NCBI GenBank assembly: GCA_049316905.1
Contig: JBMOJH010000051.1
Coordinates: 1-22,130 of the forward strand
DNA: 22,130 bases
Source: CAIPVR01 sp049316905
GTDB lineage: Bacteria; Actinomycetota; Acidimicrobiia; Acidimicrobiales; Microtrichaceae
Reading direction: 5' to 3'
This document shows positions 1-5,825 of the stretch, in pieces. The notes beneath the pieces were generated by a model that saw nothing but the letters and a program-made list of their open reading frames with translations, was not told the origin of the DNA and searched no databases. Both the position numbers and the translations under genes were made by a program. The first letter of the stretch is position 1, and every line of letters starts with the position of its first letter.

Positions 1-239
1 GACACGGCCACGGTCACGTCCAGGTCCACCACGTCGCCGAGGTGGGCGAAGCTCAGGTACTGGGCGGTGGCCCACACGAGGGGCCGGTCACACACCCGCT
101 CCATGGCGCACACCGCGGCGGCGAGCCCGCAACCGCCGAAGAGGAACCGGCCGCCGGTCATGACGTCCTCGGTGACCGGCAGGTACCACCGGGTGGGGTT
201 GTGGGTGCCCTGCAACCCGAGCCATTCGGCCACGTCCAT
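1..239 (-). CDS. Acyl-CoA thioesterase-like protein (partial; C-terminus beyond window edge)
   Basis: Only the first 79 residues are in the window. The ATG is at 239-237 and the frame runs off the left edge without a stop. The protein contains the stretch GGRFLFGGCGLAAA followed by RPLVWATAQYLSFAHLGD, which resembles the start of the hot-dog fold in TesB-like/4HBT acyl-CoA thioesterases of actinobacteria: the GG.FLFGG segment, then a strand with a conserved Q and F. Such enzymes hydrolyse acyl-CoA in the cytoplasm. The start is supported by a TAGCCT hexamer on the same strand, six bases before the ATG, with no Shine-Dalgarno, so a leaderless message is likely. It is divergent from the lipoprotein hydrolase gene at 288. 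Substrate cannot be told from this fragment. Confidence 0.72.
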   Translation of the reverse strand, partial: MDVAEWLGLQGTHNPTRWYLPVTEDVMTGGRFLFGGCGLAAAVCAMERVCDRPLVWATAQYLSFAHLGDVVDLDVTVAV

Positions 240-245
240 CGGCGC

Positions 246-251
246 AGGCTA
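246..251 (-). promoter_or_regulatory. Probable -10 element (TAGCCT) of leaderless thioesterase gene
   Basis: TAGCCT on the minus strand matches the actinobacterial -10 pattern TANNNT and ends six bases before the ATG at 239, placing +1 at or beside the start codon. No -35 match is obvious. The same arrangement recurs at 10600, 13242 and 15066. Confidence 0.5.
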
Positions 252-287
252 GGGCGACGTCGACCGGGCCTGTGCCAGCATTGGCCC

Positions 288-1331
288 GTGAGGCGGACAC
301 GGGGGGTACGAGGCGCGCGACGGGCGGCGTTGGCGTGCGCCCTCGCGCTGCTGACCACCGGGTGCGTGTCGGCGCCCGCGTCGTCGGTGCCGACCGAGGG
401 GCCCGGCTCGGACGGGCCGTGCGCCGTCACCCGCCGGGACGTCCCCAACCCTGCCGAGTGGCGCCACGACGTCACCCTCTTCGAGCCCACCGGGACGGCC
501 CGACCCTGGACCGGCGGCACCTGCGACGACGACCGACGACCCGTGGTGCTCCTGGCCCACGGCTACGGGGGCTCGGCGGCGGAGGTGTACCAGGGCCTCG
601 CGGACCACCTGGTGGGGCAGGGCTTCGTGGTGGTGTTCCCTCCCTACGACGCGGAGTTCGACCCGGAGGCGCAGTACCGCGCGGTCGACACGGGCCTCGA
701 TGCCGCACTGGCCGCCACCGACCGCGAGGACACCACCCGGGTGGGCGTGGTCGGCCACTCCTTCGGTGGCGGGATGACCCCGTGGCTACTGCAACGGGTC
801 GCCGAGCGGGGATGGGGGGCCCGGGCCACCTGGGCGGTGCTGTTCGCCCCCTGGTACGCCCTCCGCGTCGGGACCGGGCCCATCGAGGTGCCCGCCCGCA
901 CCCGGGTGGCGGTGGTGGCCTACGACGAGGACGTGTTCGTCGACAACCGGATCGGCATCGAGCTCGTGGGCGCGCTCGCCGTACCGGCCGACCACAAGGT
1001 GCACGTGACCGTCCGGTCCGACCGGAGCCACGACCCCGCGCTCGTTGCCGACCACCTCGGACCGCTGTCGTTCCCCGTCCCCTTCCTCGGCACCCTGTCG
1101 GCGGACCACCTCGACCGTTGGTCGGCGGACCGGACCGTGGACGCGGTGTCGGGATGTGCGCTCGACGGCCGCTGGTGCGACACCGACCTCGGCGACGTGG
1201 GTCGGTGGCCCGACGGGACCGCGGTGCGCCGGGCGGTCGTGAGCTCCACGCCCTCCGACGTGGGTCCCCCCGCCCTGCAGGAGTGCGAGTTCCCCCTCAA
1301 TCCGCGACCGTGCCCGACCGCGGGCCCCTGA
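288..1331 (+). CDS. Secreted/lipoprotein alpha/beta hydrolase
   Basis: 347 residues from a GTG start. The reading frame is open further upstream, but GTG 288 directly precedes a classic export signal: basic VRRTRGVRGARR, hydrophobic ALACALALLTTG, then Cys (about residue 25), a lipobox-like site suggesting a membrane-anchored lipoprotein. The body is an alpha/beta hydrolase: a LLAHGYGG oxyanion-loop strand, nucleophile Ser158 in GHSFGG, probable acid Asp213 or Asp215 in VAYDED, and His248 in SDRSHDP. It resembles the chlorophyllase/dienelactone-hydrolase-like esterase group. A Cys-rich tail (CALDGRWC, CEFPLNPRPC) may form disulfides, which fits an extracytoplasmic place. The amidase starts 18 bases downstream, so the two are probably cotranscribed. 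A CAGCAT hexamer six bases before GTG (276-281) is a weak -10 candidate. Substrate unknown. Confidence 0.82.
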   Translation: MRRTRGVRGARRAALACALALLTTGCVSAPASSVPTEGPGSDGPCAVTRRDVPNPAEWRHDVTLFEPTGTARPWTGGTCDDDRRPVVLLAHGYGGSAAEVYQGLADHLVGQGFVVVFPPYDAEFDPEAQYRAVDTGLDAALAATDREDTTRVGVVGHSFGGGMTPWLLQRVAERGWGARATWAVLFAPWYALRVGTGPIEVPARTRVAVVAYDEDVFVDNRIGIELVGALAVPADHKVHVTVRSDRSHDPALVADHLGPLSFPVPFLGTLSADHLDRWSADRTVDAVSGCALDGRWCDTDLGDVGRWPDGTAVRRAVVSSTPSDVGPPALQECEFPLNPRPCPTAGP

Positions 1332-1349
1332 CTCCCCGGAGGACCTCCC

Positions 1350-2747
1350 ATGACCGACACCCCCTGGCAGGGCGACGCCTGTTCGCTCGTGGAGGCCTTC
1401 CGCAACGGCGAGCGGTCCCCCGCCGAGGAGCTCGACGCCACCCTCGCGGCGGTGGAGGCGAGCGAGCTGAACTGCTTCTCCTTCCTCGATCCCGAGGGGG
1501 CACGGGCCAAGGCGGCGCGGGCCGACGTGCACAAGCCGTTCGGCGGCGTGCCGTTCGGGGTGAAGGAACTGTCGGCCTACCGCGGCTGGCCCGCCACCGA
1601 GGCCTGCACCCTGTTCCGGGACCGGGTCGCCGAGTACACCGACACGAAGCTGCTGCGCGCCGAGCACGACGGGGGCGTGGTGCCGTTCGGCATGACGACG
1701 GCGTCGGAGTTCGGCGGGCTCAACGTGAGCGTGACCAAGCTCAACGGCGTGACCCACAACCCGTGGCGCCACGGCCGCACCACCGGCGGCTCCTCCGCGG
1801 GGAGCGCGGGCGCGGTGGCGGGCGGCCTGTGCACCCTCGCCTCCGGCGGCGACGGCGGTGGCTCCATCCGCATCCCCGCGGGGTTCTGCGGGTTGCCCGG
1901 GATGAAGGGCACCGCGGGGCGGATCCCCCGCGGGCCGCACACCTGGATCCACCCCATGACGGTCGTCTCCGGCGTGATGGCCCGCAGCATCCGCGACATC
2001 GCCCGCTTCTACGACGTGTGCGCGGGCTACGACTCCCGCGACCCCTACTCCCTCCCGAAGATCGACACGTGGGAGGCCGACCTCGACTCCCACCGGGCCG
2101 ACCTGCGCGGCCGGAAGGTGGCCGTGGTGCCCGACCTCGGCGTGGCCGTGGTCGCCCCCGCGGTGGCCGAACGGGTGCAGCAGGCAGGCGAGGAGCTGGC
2201 GCGCGCCGCCGAGCTCGAGGTGGTCGACCTCGACCTGCGGTTCCCCGGCCTGGGCTTCGAGTGGGCGATCGGCAACCTGTCGTCGCTCCTGGCCGAGCTC
2301 GGCGACCTGTGGCCCGACGGCAAGGCCGAGCTGACCCCGGAGATCGCCTTCGGCCTGGAGCTCGCCGAGCACGAGATGAGCCTCGCCGTCATGGCCCGGG
2401 CAGAGACGGCGCGGACCCGGGCGAACGAGACCGTGGCCGCCGCATTCGACCAGGTGGACTTCGTGATCTGCGCGACCAACCCCGACGTGGCCTTCCCCGC
2501 CGACGTGTCGCTCAACACGCGCGTGGGTGACGAGCGGGTCGGGCCGGAGAACAACGGCGCCCTCACGATCCCCTACAACATCGTGGGCAACCCGTCGCTG
2601 TCACTGCCGATCGGCGCGGTCGACGGCCTGCCGATCGGCATGCAGGTGGCCACGCTGCACCACCGCGACGCCTGGCTGCTCGACCTCGGCCGCATCTGGG
2701 AGGCCGAGCAGCCCTGGCCGTTGATGGTCCCCGGCGCCCCGGGCTGA
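1350..2747 (+). CDS. Amidase signature family hydrolase
   Basis: 465 residues, the usual size for the amidase signature (AS) family, which hydrolyses amide bonds in the cytoplasm using a Ser-cisSer-Lys triad. All three are visible: Lys72 in GVPFGVKEL, cis-Ser148 in TTGGSSAGS, and nucleophile Ser172 in GDGGGSIRIP. The 24-residue gap between the two serines matches the family (for example FAAH Ser217/Ser241). The C-terminal stretch NIVGNPSLSLPIG is also typical of AS enzymes. The ATG has a good Shine-Dalgarno, GGAGG at 1338-1342, seven bases upstream. It follows the hydrolase gene by 18 bases and probably forms a two-gene operon with it. Sequence alone does not separate aliphatic, aryl-acyl or carbamate substrates; it is not obviously GatA, because no gatB or gatC is adjacent. 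Confidence 0.9.
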   Translation: MTDTPWQGDACSLVEAFRNGERSPAEELDATLAAVEASELNCFSFLDPEGARAKAARADVHKPFGGVPFGVKELSAYRGWPATEACTLFRDRVAEYTDTKLLRAEHDGGVVPFGMTTASEFGGLNVSVTKLNGVTHNPWRHGRTTGGSSAGSAGAVAGGLCTLASGGDGGGSIRIPAGFCGLPGMKGTAGRIPRGPHTWIHPMTVVSGVMARSIRDIARFYDVCAGYDSRDPYSLPKIDTWEADLDSHRADLRGRKVAVVPDLGVAVVAPAVAERVQQAGEELARAAELEVVDLDLRFPGLGFEWAIGNLSSLLAELGDLWPDGKAELTPEIAFGLELAEHEMSLAVMARAETARTRANETVAAAFDQVDFVICATNPDVAFPADVSLNTRVGDERVGPENNGALTIPYNIVGNPSLSLPIGAVDGLPIGMQVATLHHRDAWLLDLGRIWEAEQPWPLMVPGAPG

Positions 2748-2751
2748 GGCC

Positions 2752-2783
2752 GTTCACCTTCGGTTCACCGACGCCGGTTCACC
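2752..2783 (+). promoter_or_regulatory. PHO-box-like direct repeats (3 x GTTCACC)
   Basis: Three exact GTTCACC heptamers start at 2752, 2763 and 2777, a spacing of 11 then 14 bases. In Streptomyces the response regulator PhoP binds 11-base direct repeat units whose conserved core is GTTCACC, so the first two units match that spacing exactly. The array lies 37-68 bases before the glutamate decarboxylase ATG; the third unit would overlap a -35 region if the hexamer at 2805-2810 (TAGCCC, a weak match) were the -10. Function is inferred by analogy. Confidence 0.5.
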
Positions 2784-2819
2784 CCATCGGGATGACCCCG
2801 GCGGTAGCCCATCGGGGGC

Positions 2820-4217
2820 ATGCTGGTGCGCATGCCTCTGCACCGCCGCTCCGACGTCGCCGACCTCACCGCCACCTTCAGCCGGCTGGCCGGCGAGATC
2901 CCGAAGTACCAGTTCCCCGCCACCGCCAGCGACCGGCGGGTGGTGTTCGAGGTCGTGTCCGAGGAGCTCGCCCTCGACGGCAACGCCCACCAGAACCTGG
3001 CGACGTTCTGCCAGACATGGGAGTCCGACGAGGAGCTCCGGCTCATGAACCTGTCGATCAACAAGAACCTGATCGACAAGGACGAGTACCCGCAGGCCGC
3101 GGAGATCGAGAGCCGGTGCGTGCACATGCTGGCCGACCTGTGGAACGCCCCGGACGTCCACGACGCCGTGGGCACCTCGGCCATCGGGTCCTCCGAGGCC
3201 TGCATGCTGGCCGGCATGGCCATGCACCGGCGCTGGCGGAACAAGCGCCGCGCGGAGGGCAAGGCCACGGACCGGCCGAACCTCGTCTGCGGCCCCGTGC
3301 AGGTGGTGTGGCACAAGTTCGCCCGCTACTGGGACATCGAACTGCGCGAGATCGGCATGGCGCCGGGCCGCTACGGCATGGACGCCGAGACGATGCTGGC
3401 GCAGGTGGACGAGAACACCATCGGCGTGGTGCCCACCCTGGGCGTGACCTACACCGGCATCTACGAGGACGTGGCCGGCATCGCCGCCGCCCTGGACGAC
3501 CTGCAGCAGCGCACCGGGCTCGACGTCGACATCCACGTGGACGGTGCCAGCGGTGGCTTCACGGCCCCGTTCTGCGCCCCTGACCTGGAGTGGGACTTCC
3601 GCCTCCCGCGGGTGAAGTCGATCAGCTCCTCCGGCCACAAGTTCGGGCTGGCCCCGCTCGGCGTGGGCTGGGTGCTGTTCCGCGACGCCGCCGAGCTGCC
3701 CGACGAGCTCGTGTTCCACGTCACCTACCTCGGCGGCGACATGCCGACGTTCCAGATCAACTTCTCCCGCCCCGCCGGCCAGATCATCACCCAGTACTTC
3801 GGCTTCCTGCGCCTGGGCCGCGAGGGGTACGCCGCCGTGCACGGCGGGAGCTACACGACGGCGAAGTACCTCGCCGGCGAGATCCCCAAGCTGGGGCCCT
3901 TCGAGCTGATCTACGACGGCGACCCGGCCACGGGCATCCCGTCGGTGGCGTGGATGCTCTCCGCCGATGCCGACGTGAAGTGGACCCTGTTCGAGCTGGC
4001 CGACAAGCTCCGCAGCCGCGGCTGGCAGGTGCCGGCGTACCCGCTCACGGGTGAGCTCGAGCACCAGATCGTGCAGCGGGCCCTGATCCGCATGGACATC
4101 TCCCAGGACGAGATCGAGATCCTCGTGCGCGACATGGCCGAGGCGATCGACTTCCTGAACAAGCACCCCGTCTCGGTCCCGATGACCCAGGAGGAAGCCG
4201 GGAACTTCCACCACTGA
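2820..4217 (+). CDS. gadB: Glutamate decarboxylase (PLP-dependent)
   Basis: 465 residues, close to E. coli GadB (466). It is a PLP-dependent group II decarboxylase converting glutamate to GABA and CO2 with use of a proton. Visible marks are PLP lysine Lys274 in SSSGHKFGL, the cofactor-ring Asp241 in HVDGASGG, the N-terminal GNAHQNLATFCQTW block and the GTSAIGSSEACMLAG phosphate-binding region. Positions track E. coli Asp243/Lys276 with an offset of two. The last residues are NFHH; in E. coli GadB the near-terminal His465 closes the active site at neutral pH, so pH gating may be kept. ATG 2820 is chosen; ATG 2832 in frame is an alternative, and neither has a clear Shine-Dalgarno. No glutamate/GABA antiporter is adjacent. 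PHO-like repeats lie upstream and a strong stem follows the stop. Confidence 0.93.
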   Translation: MLVRMPLHRRSDVADLTATFSRLAGEIPKYQFPATASDRRVVFEVVSEELALDGNAHQNLATFCQTWESDEELRLMNLSINKNLIDKDEYPQAAEIESRCVHMLADLWNAPDVHDAVGTSAIGSSEACMLAGMAMHRRWRNKRRAEGKATDRPNLVCGPVQVVWHKFARYWDIELREIGMAPGRYGMDAETMLAQVDENTIGVVPTLGVTYTGIYEDVAGIAAALDDLQQRTGLDVDIHVDGASGGFTAPFCAPDLEWDFRLPRVKSISSSGHKFGLAPLGVGWVLFRDAAELPDELVFHVTYLGGDMPTFQINFSRPAGQIITQYFGFLRLGREGYAAVHGGSYTTAKYLAGEIPKLGPFELIYDGDPATGIPSVAWMLSADADVKWTLFELADKLRSRGWQVPAYPLTGELEHQIVQRALIRMDISQDEIEILVRDMAEAIDFLNKHPVSVPMTQEEAGNFHH

Positions 4218-4231
4218 CCGGTCCTGATGTG

Positions 4232-4266
4232 CCGACACCCGGGCGCCGGTCGGCCCCGGGTGTCGG
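4232..4266. terminator. Bidirectional stem-loop terminator between convergent gadB and maturase genes
   Basis: A perfect 12-bp inverted repeat (CCGACACCCGGG at 4232-4243, CCCGGGTGTCGG at 4255-4266) with an 11-base loop sits between two convergent stops, 14 bases after the gadB stop and one base past the maturase stop. There is no U tract on either strand, which is common for intrinsic-type terminators in high-GC actinobacteria. Confidence 0.65.
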
Positions 4267-4267
4267 T

Positions 4268-5536
4268 TCAGCGTCCGTGGCAGTGCTTGGTCTTCCGGCC
4301 GCTGCCGCAGGGGCACGACTCGTTGCGTCCGGCCGAGGTGAACACCTGCCGGATCTCGTCCGCGAACCGACCGGAACGGACGAGGTCGGCCATCAACCGC
4401 ATGCAGCCGTCGATGTGGGTGAAGAACCCGTAGTACCCGGCGCACAGGTAGTTCAGCCCTGGCTCCCCGTCGGTGCTGGGCGTGAAGCGGTTCTTCGGGC
4501 ACTCCCCGTTGCACGCGAAGCGGACGGGGCACCGCCGGCACTGGCCCGGCAGGGTGTCGGCCTTGGCCCTCCCGAACGCCACCTGCTGCGGCGAGGCGAC
4601 CAGCTCGGCCATCGGCGTGCGCAGGACGTTGCCGAGGAGGTGCGCCGGCTCGACGAAGTGGTCACAGGAGTAGAGGTCGCCGTTGTGCTCCAGCGCCAGG
4701 GCGTCACCACACGTCTCCCGGAAGATGCAGACGGTCGACGGCAGGCCGAGCCATGCGGCGAGGGCGGCGTCGAACATCTGCACGAACACGTCGCCCACGT
4801 CGTGCACGACCCACTCGTCGAACACGGCGGTCAGGAACTCTCCCCAGGCCACGGGTTCGACCGAGCGGTCCGTGACGGTGTCGCCCTCCTGGAACCCCGT
4901 GTCGTTGTCCCGCTCGACGATCGGGATGAACTGGACGTGGCGGAGCCCGAGGTCGTCGCGGAAGTACCGGTACACCTCGAGCGGATGATCCTGGTTGGCC
5001 CGGTTCACCGTGCAGAGCACGTTCACCGCCACATCGTGGGCCTGGAGGAGGCGGAGGCCGCCGAGCACCTTTGCGGACGTCGGCTCGCCGCGCTTGTCGA
5101 CGCGGTAGGCGTCGTGCAGCGCCGGAGGGCCGTCGATGCTCAGCCCGACGAGGAACCGGTTCCGTGCGAACAACTCGCACCACTCATCGGTGAGCAGGGT
5201 GCCGTTGGTCTGGATCGTGTGCTGGACCCGCTGACCGGGACGGCGTAGCTCCTCCACCAGCTCCACGGAGCGCCGGAAGAACTCCACGCCCATGAGCGTG
5301 GGTTCGCCCCCCTGCCAGGCCACCGTCACCTCACCGTCGGGGTGCGAGGCCAGCAGCTGTCCGATGTACGCCGCGAGGACGTCATCGGACATCCGGAACC
5401 GGTCACCCGGGTACAGCGCCTCCTTCGACAGGAAGAAGCAGTAGCTGCAGTCGAGGTTGCAGATCGGCCCCGTCGGCTTGGCAAGGACGTGGTAGGGCCG
5501 TCCGAGCCGGGCGGGGGCCGAGGACCCGGCCGTCAC
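4268..5536 (-). CDS. Radical SAM sulfatase-maturating enzyme (anSME type) with SPASM domain and SEC-C tail
   Basis: 422 residues. The radical-SAM cluster motif is CNLDCSYCFF (Cys26, Cys30, Cys33), followed by an anSME-like core (WQGGEPTLMG, TIQTNGTLL, VGLSIDGP). A SPASM region with many cysteines (CIFRETCGD, DLYSCDHF, CRRCPVRFACNGECPKNRF, YLCAGYYG) would bind two auxiliary [4Fe-4S] clusters. The enzyme family converts an active-site Cys or Ser of sulfatases to formylglycine in the cytoplasm. The divergent arylsulfatase with a CSPTR motif is the obvious client. The C-terminus ends in NESCPCGSGRKTKHCHGR, a SEC-C zinc motif, making the protein longer than the minimal 370-residue anSME. The GTG start at 5536 is four bases after the SHOCT stop with no Shine-Dalgarno, so translational coupling is likely. 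Confident on family; client specificity is inferred. Confidence 0.9.
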   Translation of the reverse strand: MTAGSSAPARLGRPYHVLAKPTGPICNLDCSYCFFLSKEALYPGDRFRMSDDVLAAYIGQLLASHPDGEVTVAWQGGEPTLMGVEFFRRSVELVEELRRPGQRVQHTIQTNGTLLTDEWCELFARNRFLVGLSIDGPPALHDAYRVDKRGEPTSAKVLGGLRLLQAHDVAVNVLCTVNRANQDHPLEVYRYFRDDLGLRHVQFIPIVERDNDTGFQEGDTVTDRSVEPVAWGEFLTAVFDEWVVHDVGDVFVQMFDAALAAWLGLPSTVCIFRETCGDALALEHNGDLYSCDHFVEPAHLLGNVLRTPMAELVASPQQVAFGRAKADTLPGQCRRCPVRFACNGECPKNRFTPSTDGEPGLNYLCAGYYGFFTHIDGCMRLMADLVRSGRFADEIRQVFTSAGRNESCPCGSGRKTKHCHGR

Positions 5537-5540
5537 GGGC

Positions 5541-5648
5541 TCAGCCGTTGAGGAGCTTCGCCTTCTGGGCCTGGAACTCCTCCTCCGTCAGGATGCCCTG
5601 GGCCTTCAGGTCCCCGAGCTTCTGGAGCTGGTCCATCAGGTCGGACAT
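5541..5648 (-). CDS. SHOCT-domain microprotein
   Basis: A 35-residue protein that is almost only a SHOCT motif: a leading MSDLMDQLQKLGDLKAQG, then ILTEEEFQAQKAKLL. SHOCT (short C-terminal domain) is an alpha-helical pair usually found at the end of larger proteins and thought to mediate oligomerisation or protein contacts; here it stands alone. A Shine-Dalgarno-like GGAAGGA lies 9-16 bases before the ATG. It is the first gene of a two-gene unit with the sulfatase maturase (four bases between stop and start). It could be an accessory factor, a scaffold, or a leader peptide that couples translation of the maturase. Function is unknown. Confidence 0.8.
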   Translation of the reverse strand: MSDLMDQLQKLGDLKAQGILTEEEFQAQKAKLLNG

Positions 5649-5693
5649 GCGGAGGATCCTTCCGTCGGGGGGAGCCTCTCGGCTCAGGGGGGT

Positions 5694-5718
5694 CGTCGAA
5701 CGTCGTCGGTGTTCGACG
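5694..5718. promoter_or_regulatory. 25-bp inverted repeat, candidate operator of the sulfatase/maturase divergent region
   Basis: Arms CGTCGAAC (5694-5701) and GTTCGACG (5711-5718) are perfect complements, with a 9-base spacer. The repeat lies between the divergent maturase operon and the sulfatase gene. On the minus strand it begins two bases after a TAGGTT hexamer, so it would cover the transcription start of the SHOCT-maturase operon, a usual repressor position. The binding protein is unknown. Confidence 0.45.
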
Positions 5719-5720
5719 TG

Positions 5721-5726
5721 AACCTA
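5721..5726 (-). promoter_or_regulatory. Probable -10 element (TAGGTT) of the SHOCT-maturase operon
   Basis: TAGGTT on the minus strand fits TANNNT. It would give a 5' leader of about 65 bases, which includes a small hairpin (GAGCC/GGCTC, 5672-5685) and the Shine-Dalgarno of the SHOCT gene. No good -35 was seen. Confidence 0.35.
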
Positions 5727-5749
5727 GCCCGCCATCGACCGTTTCCCCT

Positions 5750-5777
5750 CTGCCAACGGACGGCACCCCCCTACACT
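5750..5777 (+). promoter_or_regulatory. Candidate promoter of the arylsulfatase gene
   Basis: CTGCCA (5750-5755), 16 bases, then TACACT (5772-5777) resembles a sigma-70-type -35/-10 pair. It would leave a leader of about 40 bases carrying the GGAG site used by the ATG at 5826. Confidence 0.35.
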
Positions 5778-5825
5778 CCGCCACGGCCCTCGATCGTCGT
5801 CGGGCAGCAGCTGCCGGAGCACCAC

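Noticed and set aside
272..2530. Very long open frames in other frames or antisense to the hydrolase, amidase, decarboxylase, sulfatase, DUF2252 and PhoU-TrkA_C genes
   Set aside because: They give Arg/Pro/Gly-rich products without any family likeness and lie fully over well-identified genes; high GC makes stop codons rare.
5002..5008. Further GTTCACC-like copy inside the maturase gene
   Set aside because: A single unit within coding sequence without an 11-base partner is not a PHO-type site.
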